A stretch of 64,000 nucleotides of DNA from Sheuella amnicola (GTDB lineage Bacteria; Pseudomonadota; Gammaproteobacteria; Burkholderiales; Burkholderiaceae_B): positions 1 to 64,000 of the forward strand of contig NZ_JAAGRN010000002.1 in assembly GCF_010499255.1 (NCBI RefSeq), in the 5' to 3' direction. The position numbers were made by a program, and so were the translations under genes. The notes beneath the pieces were generated by a model that saw only the letters and a program-made list of their open reading frames with translations, did not search any database and had not been told where the DNA came from. Shown here piece by piece: positions 1 through 9,224 of this stretch; position 1 is the first letter of the stretch; the number at the start of each line of letters is the position of its first letter.

Positions 1-65
1 ATATCTTTCGCTAATTCAGCTGCAAGTGCCTGTAGTTTGGTACGATCCATTGTGGTGTTCAACAT
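1..65 (-). CDS. IS256/mutator-family transposase, N-terminal fragment
   Basis: Only 21 codons are visible, reading MLNTTMDRTKLQALAAELAKD. The 'DRTKLQALAAELAKD' stretch is the kind of N-terminal helix that opens many proteobacterial IS256 (mutator) transposases. The start at 65 is supported by AGAGGA ending about 6 nt upstream. The second in-frame ATG (codon 6) could also be the start. The DDE catalytic region is outside the window, so the family call rests on this short N-terminal similarity remembered from the family and is tentative. Confidence 0.5.
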   Translation of the reverse strand, partial: MLNTTMDRTKLQALAAELAKD

Positions 66-128
66 GTCATTTCCTCTGAGAGAGGTTAATAGACCGTCGG
101 TACTTACACAAATTTATTTACAGGCTCT
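1..128 (-). mobile_element. End of an IS256-family insertion sequence (truncated by window edge)
   Basis: The left edge carries the 5' end of a transposase-like reading frame on the minus strand (ATG at 63-65). About 60 bp of leader follows up to roughly position 128. On the minus strand the outermost bases read GAGCCTGTAAATAAATTTG, which resembles the 'CTGT(T/A)..ACACAAATT'-type ends of IS256-family elements. The boundary is estimated. The other terminal repeat and the target duplication lie outside the window, so neither can be verified. The element ends about 16 bp beyond the stop codon of the diguanylate cyclase gene, so that gene appears uninterrupted. Confidence 0.5.
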
Positions 129-143
129 AATCCCACTTTAATT

Positions 144-2192
144 TTAAGCACCAGCATTCGACCACTCAATACGATTCCGACCGTTTTGTTTAGCGCGATA
201 CATAGCTAAATCGGCAGATCGAAGCAAAGCATCTCTGTCCATTCCATCTTCAGGAAAACAGGAAATGCCAATTGATGCGGTAGTTACAGGCAGTTGCTCA
301 CCTCTGTATGTAATCTTCATCTTCTCGATGTTGTGTTTTAAAGTGTTCATGCGATCTGAAAGATTTTGTGGCGACATGTCCGGAAGAATCAAAACAAATT
401 CTTCGCCACCAAAACGGCACACGATATCACTACCACTTCTGAAATCTTTCATCAAATCTGCGACGTGCTTTAATACGATATCGCCTGCTTCATGACCATA
501 CTGATCGTTAATTTTTTTAAAATGATCAACATCCAATAGCACAACAGCAATACTTCGTCCGATTCGCCGAGCACGATCAATTTCGCGCTCTAATCCTTCC
601 TCCATGTAACGTCGATTGTAAAGTCCGGTTAACGGATCACGTATCGAGAGGTCTTTCAACGAATCTTTCAAGCGCAAATTGGAAACAGTCAAACTAATTG
701 TGTCGGCGACGGAAGTTAAAAGTTTCGTGTAGTGTTTAATCAAAGACTCCGAAAAATCTTCCTCACTAGCAGCCTCCAGATAAATACTTCCGATTCCTTG
801 ACCTCTATTGAGCAAGGGCATGCATATGTAGCTTTTTTGTGAACTGGCCGCATGATCACATCTAGCGTCAGACTTTGAAGAATGGCTTACACAACGCATT
901 TGACATTCTTGTATAGCAAAACAAGAATGGGATTTAAACATTCCAGGTATTGAAAGTGGGCTGCCCCAGACGCCCATGCAGCTCAATTCAGTGCCTTGAG
1001 TGTTAAGCATGTAAAAGCCGCCATTTGTGCCGGGAAATAATTCTCCCATTATTTTTCTCAACAGCGTAAATATTTGCTTTTCCTCGTTGCAACCTTGTAA
1101 TTGCTGCATAAGAGATGCAATGAGTCCAATTTCGCGGTTAGCATTTTCAAGTTCTTGCTTAGCTTTATGTTCGCGTCTACGGTATCTAGAATCAATAACA
1201 AATGCCATAAACAATAAGCATTCCATACCAACAACTGCCGAGTAACGAATCAGCTGATCATTCAAACGTTCTTTCAAATTTAGATTCGGACCACTCCAAA
1301 ACCGCGCGGTCCATTCCGTACCACCGATTAAGACAGGTAAATCTATTTTGAAAATGGCCTGGCTATTTAGTGGTGCGGTTTCATATAGTAGATTTTCTTT
1401 TTGAGGCGATCCGGCAAACAACTGAAGCTCAAAAAGCCGGTTCGTATCTTGGAATAGCTTTCCCATCATGTCCCACGCACGAAAAGGGCTGTAGACATAT
1501 CCGATCAATGCAGCTTCTCTTTCCTTGGTAGTAAGGATTGGTTTTTGATTTTCATAAATTGGTACATAGACCAAAAAGCCAGGTTGAGAATTTTTAACAT
1601 CATCTTCCTGAACCAGTGTGACCTTACTCGTCCAGGCGGGTTTTCCAGTCGCCGCAGCGCGCCGCATAGCCGCTCTGCGTATAGGTTCAGAGTACATGTC
1701 ATAACCAAATGCGCGAATATTTCGACCGCTAAATGGTTCAAGATATATGATGCTGCTGTAGATCTCCCTTTGACCGTCCGGTGTGATCTTGTATTCTGGG
1801 TAGCCCTCCTGCCGGATACTCTGCTCATGAGATTTCTTATCTTCTGGCAGAATCATTTTCGTAAATCCCACCCCTTGTATGCCCGGCAGGGTTTGATCCA
1901 AGTGCAGTGCGTCAATATATTTGCGCCACTCGGCACGACTTACGTGATCACTTGCCGCAAACAATCCCGACGCGCCCAGCAAGACTTGTTCATAGTCTTT
2001 CATCCTGTCTATAAGCATTCCGCGCTGGGTAAAAGCCAATTCTTCAAAAGAATTTTTGGTGCTTTCTTCTGTCGACTTTCTAAGATTCAGCCACAATACG
2101 ACTGTAGTGACAACAATTGCGACAAAGGCCAGGCCAATCAAAATTTCCCGTAAATTTTCCTTTTGATCTTCTGACCTTTTTTTAATGCTCAT
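144..2192 (-). CDS. Membrane-bound diguanylate cyclase (CHASE-GAF-GGDEF)
   Basis: This predicted sensor makes cyclic di-GMP in response to a periplasmic and possibly a cytoplasmic signal. Order: a transmembrane helix at about residues 15-36, a periplasmic CHASE domain (about 75-290), a second transmembrane helix (about 318-336), a GAF-like region with several Cys/His (about 360-505), and a C-terminal GGDEF domain (about 520-675). The active site reads RFGGEEF, a functional variant of GGDEF. The product-inhibition I-site is not canonical: the position of RxxD holds S-G-S-D, with the Arg displaced by one residue, so feedback inhibition may be lost. No EAL domain is present. The gene is monocistronic by appearance, with an IS end close behind its stop codon. 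The signal sensed cannot be inferred. Confidence 0.92.
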   Translation of the reverse strand: MSIKKRSEDQKENLREILIGLAFVAIVVTTVVLWLNLRKSTEESTKNSFEELAFTQRGMLIDRMKDYEQVLLGASGLFAASDHVSRAEWRKYIDALHLDQTLPGIQGVGFTKMILPEDKKSHEQSIRQEGYPEYKITPDGQREIYSSIIYLEPFSGRNIRAFGYDMYSEPIRRAAMRRAAATGKPAWTSKVTLVQEDDVKNSQPGFLVYVPIYENQKPILTTKEREAALIGYVYSPFRAWDMMGKLFQDTNRLFELQLFAGSPQKENLLYETAPLNSQAIFKIDLPVLIGGTEWTARFWSGPNLNLKERLNDQLIRYSAVVGMECLLFMAFVIDSRYRRREHKAKQELENANREIGLIASLMQQLQGCNEEKQIFTLLRKIMGELFPGTNGGFYMLNTQGTELSCMGVWGSPLSIPGMFKSHSCFAIQECQMRCVSHSSKSDARCDHAASSQKSYICMPLLNRGQGIGSIYLEAASEEDFSESLIKHYTKLLTSVADTISLTVSNLRLKDSLKDLSIRDPLTGLYNRRYMEEGLEREIDRARRIGRSIAVVLLDVDHFKKINDQYGHEAGDIVLKHVADLMKDFRSGSDIVCRFGGEEFVLILPDMSPQNLSDRMNTLKHNIEKMKITYRGEQLPVTTASIGISCFPEDGMDRDALLRSADLAMYRAKQNGRNRIEWSNAGA

Positions 2193-2345
2193 TGATGGAC
2201 CACCAATTATTACTAAAATTAAGTTTGGCTAACTCATTCCATCATTGTATTGAAAATACCTATCCGACAGAATCCAGTCAATAGAGTTTAGATATTTCGC
2301 CTTATATCCAGGAGCTGGGCGTGACTGGAGGATCAACACGTTCAA

Positions 2346-3395
2346 TCAAAAAAGAAAAACACCCTTCCCACTGGTCTGTTTATCAAACAACTTATATGCC
2401 TCATCAGCCTGGTTGATAGACCAACGTTCAGTGAATAAATGATCAACGGCAATGTTGCGATCAGCAATAAAATCGGCGCATTGTTTTTGCCCCACCGTTG
2501 AAAACGTCCAAGATCCTATGAGTGTTACCTGTCTGCGCAACATATCGGGGCTGACATCCATGGTCATCTGACCGCCCTCACCCACCAGACAGGCCTTTCC
2601 CCATGTGCGTACACTTTGAACACATTGACGCCTTGCCTCTGCTGAAGATGAAGCATCAAGTGAAGCGTGCACACCCAAACCATGTGTCAATTGTTTAATA
2701 GCTGCTACTGCATCGGTTTCAGCTGGATTGATCACTACATCTGCGCCGAATTCTTTTGCACGCGCTAATCTTTCGGTACTCACATCCAAAGCGATCACTC
2801 GCGCCCCTAATGCCGAGGCAAGTTGAGTAGCCGATAATCCAACCGGCCCCTGCCCGAAAATTGCGATAGTCTGTTCGCCGGCTAATTCAAGTCGTTTCAA
2901 CGCCCCCCACGCCGTGCCTGTTCCGCACGATATCGCGGCGCCAGTCTCAAAAGAAAGTGAGTCCGGTAAAGTCACCAAAGTATTGGCTGGACATTTCATG
3001 TACTGAGCATGTCCACCATGTCCGGTTAAGCCATAAACCTCTTTGACCCCTTCATCGCAAAGTTGTTGCCACCCGGTAAAGCAATGCGGACATGCGCCGC
3101 AACCACGATAATGGTGAACCATGACACGTTTGCCTATGTGCGCAACCTTTGGATTGACATTGGCACCAACAGCAACCACGATCCCGCAAGGCTCGTGCCC
3201 CGCGATCACAGCTTGGTCGGGTGAAAAGCCTAATGCTCTTAAAGCTTCTCCCTGGGCTGAGCGATATGGTTTGAGATCACTGCCGCACATACCGGACGCT
3301 TTAATTTCGAGCACAACCTCTCCAGGTCCAGGCGTGGGATCTTCGAATTCTCTGAGTTCGATTTGTCTATTGCCGGCAAAAACCACACCTTTCAT
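2346..3395 (-). CDS. Zinc-dependent alcohol dehydrogenase (MDR superfamily)
   Basis: The product is a medium-chain dehydrogenase/reductase that should oxidise an alcohol or polyol with NAD(P)+. It shows the catalytic-zinc motifs CGSD and GHE, the structural-zinc lobe of four cysteines (CGACPHC followed by C), and a Rossmann motif (GQGPVG) in the second half. Length of about 349 residues is normal. I place the start at the ATG at 3393-3395 because AAAGGGG lies five bases upstream and the family's N-terminus begins there; a longer frame to 3467 adds a tail with no family resemblance. The gene is divergent from the methyltransferase at 3573 with about 180 bp of shared promoter space. The substrate is not predictable. 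Confidence 0.9.
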   Translation of the reverse strand: MKGVVFAGNRQIELREFEDPTPGPGEVVLEIKASGMCGSDLKPYRSAQGEALRALGFSPDQAVIAGHEPCGIVVAVGANVNPKVAHIGKRVMVHHYRGCGACPHCFTGWQQLCDEGVKEVYGLTGHGGHAQYMKCPANTLVTLPDSLSFETGAAISCGTGTAWGALKRLELAGEQTIAIFGQGPVGLSATQLASALGARVIALDVSTERLARAKEFGADVVINPAETDAVAAIKQLTHGLGVHASLDASSSAEARRQCVQSVRTWGKACLVGEGGQMTMDVSPDMLRRQVTLIGSWTFSTVGQKQCADFIADRNIAVDHLFTERWSINQADEAYKLFDKQTSGKGVFLF

Positions 3396-3572
3396 GACTG
3401 CCCCTTTTGTCTCTGTTTTTGAAATCTCAGTTTTTAAGCGATGTGCGTATAGCAGAAAGCCTGCCAACTGAATTTTTAATTATTCGCTCAAGAATACAGC
3501 AATGCATGATTCAATACCATCGGTATCAGTACAATTACGCGAGGCGATGCAAGCAATTCCGGGAGTGTGTCC

Positions 3573-4403
3573 ATGCCGAATAGAATTAATGAAGCCATCC
3601 AGACTCATTACGCGAGTCGGGATATTGGCAGTGTCATTCTGGCAGCGCTGGAACAAGCCGGAAAAGACCTGAATCATCTCACACCTGAAGATTTGGCCCC
3701 GATCGACGAGTTTCATATTCGTGGGCGGACGGCAACGCTTGAGCTCGCTCACGTCGCGGATCTAAATGCTCACATGCGGGTTCTCGATGTCGGTAGCGGC
3801 ATAGGAGGCACTTCAAGATGTCTGGCCAAAGAATTCGGCTGCCGTGTGACCGGCATTGATCTAACGGATGAATATTGTCGCGCCGCAACAACTCTCACTG
3901 CGAAGGTTGGGCTTAGTGATCTTGTTGACTATCACCAAGGTGATGCAACAAGTTTGCCATTTAATGATGGGGTGTTTGACACAGTCTGGACAGAACACGT
4001 GTCCATGAACATACCGGATAAGCCTCGGCTCTACAAAGAAATGTACAGGGTTCTAAAGCCTGGTGGCACATTGGCTATCTACGACATACTTGCAGGTCCT
4101 TTCGGTCCGGTTCTGTTTCCTGTTCCTTGGGCACGCACCCCTGACACTAGTTTTCTTGTAACGCCAAACGAGTTGCGCGATCTGCTCGTCGACGCCGGAT
4201 TCACAATTTCAAACTGGACTGACACTACTGAGATAGCGCGTACTTGGTTTGTGGCTCTAGCGGAGAAAATCCGTAAAAACGGATTTCCGCCACTTGGATT
4301 CCATATTCTGTTAGGCTCAGACTTTCAAGAAATGGCACAAAACCAAGGTCGCAACCTTCAAGAAGGACGAATCATGCTTGGACAAGTTGTCGCGACAAAA
4401 TAA
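3573..4403 (+). CDS. Class I SAM-dependent methyltransferase
   Basis: This small-molecule methyltransferase of the UbiE/sarcosine-methyltransferase-like group has SAM-binding motif I as VLDVGSGIGG near residue 75. An acidic residue ends strand beta2 (GIDL), followed by a 'GDATSLPF' motif and a 'VLKPGG' turn. The length of about 276 residues fits a single-domain Methyltransf_11-type enzyme plus a C-terminal cap. The ATG at 3573 is preferred over the GTG at 3567 because CGGGAG sits seven bases before the ATG and only one before the GTG. The LysE-type exporter follows 62 bp downstream on the same strand and could be co-transcribed. The acceptor substrate is unknown. Confidence 0.88.
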   Translation: MPNRINEAIQTHYASRDIGSVILAALEQAGKDLNHLTPEDLAPIDEFHIRGRTATLELAHVADLNAHMRVLDVGSGIGGTSRCLAKEFGCRVTGIDLTDEYCRAATTLTAKVGLSDLVDYHQGDATSLPFNDGVFDTVWTEHVSMNIPDKPRLYKEMYRVLKPGGTLAIYDILAGPFGPVLFPVPWARTPDTSFLVTPNELRDLLVDAGFTISNWTDTTEIARTWFVALAEKIRKNGFPPLGFHILLGSDFQEMAQNQGRNLQEGRIMLGQVVATK

Positions 4404-4465
4404 ACATACTCATTTAATCCATCTTTTTATCAGTCTTGATAAATCAACATTATTTTATTCACTAA

Positions 4466-5083
4466 ATGACGTTTATCTCCTTTCTCTTTGCCGCCTGTTT
4501 ACTTGCCATAACTCCAGGCCCCGGTCTGGCATACGTGGTAGCAAGAACTGTCAATGGCGGTCGTCAGGAAGGATTGGCATCATGCCTTGGGACAAGCCTA
4601 GGCGGGATGGTTCATGTTCTTGCTTCATCACTCGGTTTATCTTTGATTATTGCTGAGTCCGCAATGGCATTTAACTTGCTTAAATATATTGGGGCGGCCT
4701 ATCTTGTTTATTTAGGTATCCGCATATTGCGCAGAGACGAGCAACTTGATGTCACACCAACTAACGGCTCTCAAGGCTGTTCTCGTGCGTTTACTGAAGG
4801 AATTGTTGTAGAGAGCTTGAATGTAAAAACCGCCTTGTTTTTTTTGGCTTTTCTACCTCAATTCGTTTCACCCAATGAGCCTCTGATAGCACAACTTGTA
4901 CTTCTTGGGTGCATTTGTGTCATGCTCAATACGCTTGTTGATATTGCAGCCGTTTTTGCGGCTCATCGTCTGATTAAGTCAGATCTGGCGCGTACCGCAC
5001 GCGCCAGATTGTTGAATCGCTTGTCGGGTGTCACGATAATTGGCATTGGAACTTTTCTAGCGTTAACCCGACGCGAAACATAG
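4466..5083 (+). CDS. LysE/RhtB-family amino-acid or metabolite exporter
   Basis: This 205-residue inner-membrane protein has about six hydrophobic segments. It carries the family's N-terminal signature ITPGPG followed by a glycine-rich helix (GTSLGG). Members export amino acids such as lysine, homoserine or threonine, or related small metabolites, by proton antiport. It lies directly behind the methyltransferase and ends 23 bp before the convergent gdhA gene. No convincing ribosome-binding site precedes the ATG, which may mean weak or coupled translation. A perfect 10-bp inverted repeat lies inside the 3' part of the gene (4983-5009). The exported substrate cannot be determined. Confidence 0.88.
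   Translation: MTFISFLFAACLLAITPGPGLAYVVARTVNGGRQEGLASCLGTSLGGMVHVLASSLGLSLIIAESAMAFNLLKYIGAAYLVYLGIRILRRDEQLDVTPTNGSQGCSRAFTEGIVVESLNVKTALFFLAFLPQFVSPNEPLIAQLVLLGCICVMLNTLVDIAAVFAAHRLIKSDLARTARARLLNRLSGVTIIGIGTFLALTRRET
4983..5009. repeat. Perfect 10-bp inverted repeat inside the exporter gene
   Basis: ATCTGGCGCG (4983-4992) pairs exactly with CGCGCCAGAT (5000-5009) across a 7-base loop. The arms are GC-rich in otherwise AT-leaning coding DNA. It would fold strongly in mRNA of either strand. The following bases (TGTTGAATC) are not a U-tract, so it is not a standard terminator. Confidence 0.6.
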
Positions 5084-5106
5084 CATTTAAAGACTGCGCT
5101 ATTGAA

Positions 5107-6450
5107 TTACAAAATACCTTGCGCAAGCATGGCATCAGCGACTTTCACAAAACCGGCAATATTCGCACCGTCAACATAGCTGACCGTTCCATCCGAGCGG
5201 GTGCCATATTTAAGGCATGATCTATGTATGTCCTGCATGATTTCCTTGAGGCGTCTATCGACCTCTTCTCTTGACCATGAAAGACGTAATGCATTCTGAC
5301 TCATCTCTAGTCCCGAAGTGGCTACGCCACCAGCATTGCTTGCCTTGCCAGGCGCATAAAGAACACCGGCATGCTCAAAAGCTTTTACGGCATGAGCGGT
5401 TGAGGGCATATTTGCCCCCTCGGACACACACAGCAAGCCATTGCTGATCAAAGTCTTTGCGTCAGTTTCATGAAGTTCATTTTGCGTGGCGCAGGGCATT
5501 GCAACATCCGTCGGGATATGCCATGGATTTGCTTTGGGAATAAATTGCGCATCAACCAGCTTTGCGAAATCACAAACACGACCGTAATCGATGTTCTTGA
5601 TTTTCATTAAGAGATCCAGTGACTCAGGTGTGAAACCTTTTTCAATGAAAACAGTTCCCTCCGAGTCCGAAGCAGTTAAGACTTTTGCACCGTACGCCAT
5701 TGCTTTTTCAATCGCGTATTGAGCCACATTACCGGATCCGGAAACAGTCACGCGAAGCCCATTAAGGGACCGCCCCGAATGGTTGAGCATTTCCTCTGCA
5801 AAATAAACTGTGCCGTAACCGGTGGCCTCAGGACGGATAAGAGACCCTCCGAAAGATAAGCCCTTTCCTGTAAAAACGCAGTCTGATCTATTGGATAGCT
5901 TTTTCATCATCCCGGCCATATAGCCAACTTCCCGACCGCCTACGCCCATGTCACCCGCCGGGACATCAGTATCCGAACCAATATGTCGATAAAGTTCTGT
6001 GATGAATGCCTGGCAAAAACGCATGACCTCGTTGGAGCTTCGCCCTTTAGGATCAAAATCAGACCCACCTTTGGCGCCACCCATTGGAAGGGTTGTCAAT
6101 GCATTTTTAAAGGTCTGTTCAAACCCTAAAAATTTCAGTATCGATAAATTGACTGACGGGTGAAATCTTATTCCACCTTTATAAGGGCCAATGGCAGAAC
6201 TATGCTGAATACGAAAACCACGATTTACTTGAACTTGCCCAAGATCATCAAGCCAAGATACCCGGAACATGATGACCCTTTCAGGTTCAATTAATCGTTC
6301 TAGCAAGGATTGTTCACAATACTTAGGATTCGCCTGTATGAAAGGCCACAAGCTTTCCATCACTTCATCGACTGCCTGCAGATACTCGGGCTGACCGTGG
6401 TTACGATGCTCGACGTATTTCATGAACTCATTTGGGCTTGTGTATTTCAT
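5107..6450 (-). CDS. gdhA: NADP-specific glutamate dehydrogenase
   Basis: This catalyses reductive amination of 2-oxoglutarate with ammonium and NADPH, the cytosolic ammonium-assimilation route. At 447 residues it has the length of the hexameric bacterial GdhA. Visible motifs include the catalytic-lysine segment PMGGAKGGSDFDPKG near residue 130, the preceding PYKGGIRFHP segment, and a dinucleotide-binding segment VSGSGNVAQ with a following SDSEG loop typical of the NADP enzyme. The gene is convergent with the exporter and lies downstream of the porin on the same strand, with 153 bp between. No regulatory element is obvious. High confidence. Confidence 0.97.
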   Translation of the reverse strand: MKYTSPNEFMKYVEHRNHGQPEYLQAVDEVMESLWPFIQANPKYCEQSLLERLIEPERVIMFRVSWLDDLGQVQVNRGFRIQHSSAIGPYKGGIRFHPSVNLSILKFLGFEQTFKNALTTLPMGGAKGGSDFDPKGRSSNEVMRFCQAFITELYRHIGSDTDVPAGDMGVGGREVGYMAGMMKKLSNRSDCVFTGKGLSFGGSLIRPEATGYGTVYFAEEMLNHSGRSLNGLRVTVSGSGNVAQYAIEKAMAYGAKVLTASDSEGTVFIEKGFTPESLDLLMKIKNIDYGRVCDFAKLVDAQFIPKANPWHIPTDVAMPCATQNELHETDAKTLISNGLLCVSEGANMPSTAHAVKAFEHAGVLYAPGKASNAGGVATSGLEMSQNALRLSWSREEVDRRLKEIMQDIHRSCLKYGTRSDGTVSYVDGANIAGFVKVADAMLAQGIL

Positions 6451-6584
6451 AATGTGAACTATATTTAGAATGACAATCTTCGATTATGCATTCATGCACA
6501 TGATTGGTGCAATCTAAATACAAAGTTAAACTTTATAAATTGCCCATTACAGCGCCAATTCAATCCGGCGCAGCATATTTAATT

Positions 6585-6604
6585 AAACTTATCGGCGTAA
6601 GTTT
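6585..6604 (-). terminator. Weak stem-loop after the porin gene
   Basis: Just beyond and partly inside the porin stop codon, AAACTTA (6585-6591) and TAAGTTT (6598-6604) form a perfect 7-bp AT-rich stem with a 6-base loop. An AT-rich stretch follows on the minus strand, but there is no clean U-run, so termination is only suggested. A second smaller GCGCC/GGCGC pair lies at about 6552-6571. Confidence 0.3.
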
Positions 6605-7791
6605 TAAAATCGATGCCGGAGTCCGACTCCAATAACAGTGCTTTGTGCGGACTGAGCGGTAGCGTAATTGTTTGCATAAGACGCGTAGGCATAAAGGTTT
6701 GTGCGGCGAGTAAAACTATACAGATATCCAGCACTGTAAATTAACTGAGATCCTGTTACCCAGTCCGGCAATGTCTCACTAGATGACCGCATGCTTTGTA
6801 AAGACGCCAAAATGCTTCCTTGCCCGATAGGAACGGTCATCCCTACCAAAAACGAGCTCGTTGCTGCCCCTGTCAAAAATAGTGCTCCCGCTCCAAGCGT
6901 GGTGTTTTGAAGCTGACTATTTGGTCCGATCCCTGCGCCTGAAGGTTGACCAGCCCAAGTGCCATTTCTTGTCTGACCATAGACTAGTGATAGCTTGATT
7001 GTTCTAAAGTCGTACAGCCCACCTATTAACCAAGCTGTAGGATTTGGTTTAGGTGGTCCGTTCGGTATATTTGCAGGCCCCTGCAATTGATCATATGCCA
7101 GGGCTAACAGAAGTGGACCACTAGAGTATTGGGCTCCCAGCGTTAACGCGCGTAGGTTGTTTTCAGGTTGAAATAGATAACCTTCATTAGTAGCTTGGCA
7201 AGTACCGTGAATGCATGAGCCATTTAATGCATAGATACCAGAGAGATCAGTTGAAAATGAATAGCCGGCACCGACGGTCAAAGATTCAATAGGTTTAGCC
7301 TGAATCATCAACATATTGCTATAGCGAACGGTATTTGTTGAGCCGAATGAAGCACCAATATTTGCCTGTCCGAAGCCTTCGCCAAATGGATCCATTGGCA
7401 AAAAATAGTTGCTGGCCAAGTTAATCTGTCGTCCTAAATCAATCTGACCAATACTGTTGTTTTTTATACCGACCGTCGATTGTCGTCCAAATAATCTCCC
7501 ACCTTGAGCAGCGTCCCCATTACCTGGATTAAATCCATTTTCCAGGGTAAACGTCGCTTGATAGCCATCACTTATGTCACTATTACCACGCATACCCCAG
7601 CGCGAACCACTTTGTACGCCGGTGACGAGCCCCAGAAATTGTCTATTGAAATTCGGTCCTTCTTCGCGCTGACTAACATTTGCGTATTGGAGGCCCATAT
7701 CAATGATTCCATACAAGGTCACACTGTCCTGACTCTGAGCCGCAGTCGAAAGAAAAATCGAGAATAAGAAGATGTAATAATTTTTTTTCAT
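6604..7791 (-). CDS. General diffusion porin (Gram-negative porin, Burkholderiales type)
   Basis: This outer-membrane trimeric beta-barrel porin has a signal peptide at residues 1-20 ending in AAQS. The mature N-terminus is the classical QDSVTLYGIIDMGLQYAN, and the last residue is Phe (VGLRHRF), the BAM recognition signal. It also has the usual RQS-type loop-3 segment (GRLFGRQSTVGIKN). The length of 395 residues is normal. These features are the strongest taxonomic hint in the window, pointing to Burkholderiales. It is divergent from the nitronate monooxygenase gene, and the 219-bp gap must hold both promoters. No ribosome-binding site is clear. Confidence 0.93.
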   Translation of the reverse strand: MKKNYYIFLFSIFLSTAAQSQDSVTLYGIIDMGLQYANVSQREEGPNFNRQFLGLVTGVQSGSRWGMRGNSDISDGYQATFTLENGFNPGNGDAAQGGRLFGRQSTVGIKNNSIGQIDLGRQINLASNYFLPMDPFGEGFGQANIGASFGSTNTVRYSNMLMIQAKPIESLTVGAGYSFSTDLSGIYALNGSCIHGTCQATNEGYLFQPENNLRALTLGAQYSSGPLLLALAYDQLQGPANIPNGPPKPNPTAWLIGGLYDFRTIKLSLVYGQTRNGTWAGQPSGAGIGPNSQLQNTTLGAGALFLTGAATSSFLVGMTVPIGQGSILASLQSMRSSSETLPDWVTGSQLIYSAGYLYSFTRRTNLYAYASYANNYATAQSAQSTVIGVGLRHRF

Positions 7792-8010
7792 ATAAATTGA
7801 AAATTTATTCTGTCACGCGTCTAGCGAATTTATGGAATATTGATGACGCGAGGCGCTGCGCCAACATATACTCAAACAGTCAATGAAATCTACTGAAATT
7901 AAGAAAATTACTAGAAGCACTGGCATGTATTATCAACTTTTTTCTGACTATTTCAGAGTTTCTAGCCGCTACGACATTCATTGCTTTGAACAACTTCTAA
8001 CTCAACCAAC

Positions 8011-9051
8011 ATGTTCAATTTCTCCAAACTAACTGTTCCATTGATTCAAGCCCCTATGGCCGGTGGAATCAATACCCCAGCACTGGCCTCAGAGGTAGCT
8101 AATGTTGGAGGTGTTGGCAGCTTTGGCTTTGCCTACAGCACGCCACAAAAGATCAGTGAAGATCTATTGGCGACCAAGGCGTTAACGAACGGTCCGATTA
8201 ATGCTAATTTTTTTGTATTTAGTCCCGTCGACTTACCTACAATATCTATTCAAGAGCAAGCGATCACTTCATTGAAAAACTTGCCAATTGATGGTGAACC
8301 GTCAATTTCCATACCTCAGGCACCATTTTTTCCTAACATTGAAGATCAACTTCAGCCGATCTGGGAACATCGCCCGGCAATACTGACCTTTCATTTAGGA
8401 CTTCCACCTCGAAGTGTGATGGAAAAAGCTCGTTCGTTAGGTATTGCCGTAGGTATTACTGCAACTAACCTAGAAGAGGCCATCTCAATTGAAAAGGCGG
8501 GTGCTGATTTTGTAATCGCTCAAGGTATAGAGGCTGGTGGACATAGGGGGATTTTTCATCCTGACCAATTTGATGAAAAGTTGACCACAATTGAATTAAC
8601 AAAACGATTGGTTAAGGGGTGTTCCAGTCCAATTATTTCAGCAGGTGCGATCATGGATGGAGCTGATATTGCTAGGGCTCTTAAAGCCGGTGCCGTCGCA
8701 GCTCAATTGGGAACGGCCTTTTTATGTTGTGAAGAGTCCGGCGCATCACGCGCGCACAAAGACTACTTGCTCACCCAACAAAACAGACATTCCGTATTTA
8801 CAAAAGGATTTTCAGGAAGACCCGCAAGAGGCATTGACAATCAATTTATCCAATTAATGGAAAACAAACCTGTCTTACCTTTTCCAATCCAAAATACGAT
8901 GACAGCACCTATCCGGCAATTGGCTGGACAAACTAATTATGGAGAATATCAAAGCTTGTGGGCAGGACAAGATTTCAAAAGAGTCCGAAAACTGAAAGCT
9001 AAAGATTTAGTACTTGCCTTGAAAGAGGAATTATTAATCGCGCAATCGTAG
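8011..9051 (+). CDS. Nitronate monooxygenase / FabK-like FMN oxidoreductase
   Basis: This is a TIM-barrel flavoprotein of the nitronate monooxygenase (2-nitropropane dioxygenase) family. The N-terminal QAPMAGG, the 'ANVGGVGSFGF' turn, the 'QGIEAGGHRG' loop with the catalytic-type His, and the FMN-phosphate motif around GTAFL are visible. Length of 346 residues is typical. The family oxidises alkyl nitronates, but FabK enoyl-ACP reductases share this fold, so the reaction is not certain. It starts a same-strand pair with the fusion protein 173 bp downstream. Both are notably AT-rich compared with the right half of the window. Confidence 0.87.
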   Translation: MFNFSKLTVPLIQAPMAGGINTPALASEVANVGGVGSFGFAYSTPQKISEDLLATKALTNGPINANFFVFSPVDLPTISIQEQAITSLKNLPIDGEPSISIPQAPFFPNIEDQLQPIWEHRPAILTFHLGLPPRSVMEKARSLGIAVGITATNLEEAISIEKAGADFVIAQGIEAGGHRGIFHPDQFDEKLTTIELTKRLVKGCSSPIISAGAIMDGADIARALKAGAVAAQLGTAFLCCEESGASRAHKDYLLTQQNRHSVFTKGFSGRPARGIDNQFIQLMENKPVLPFPIQNTMTAPIRQLAGQTNYGEYQSLWAGQDFKRVRKLKAKDLVLALKEELLIAQS

Positions 9052-9224
9052 CGATAAGGATTATCAATGTTCAAATTACTGAAGTCAAAATACAAATAAA
9101 TGCGCCAGTTGCTCACCCCCGCGATGACGCGACCTAGGGAAAGCGCCACATTAAAGACAATGACATCAATTTATGCAATAGTGCATATGTCTCCTACCGA
9201 ACTACTATGAAGTAAGCAAAAGAA

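Noticed and set aside
7852-7862. GGCGC-T-GCGCC palindrome upstream of the porin as an operator
   Set aside because: Only 5 bp per arm and not placed against a recognisable promoter; likely chance.
9172-9187. TATGCA-ATAG-TGCATA inverted repeat before the triple-fusion gene
   Set aside because: Short AT-rich symmetry with no promoter context; could be an operator but is not supportable.
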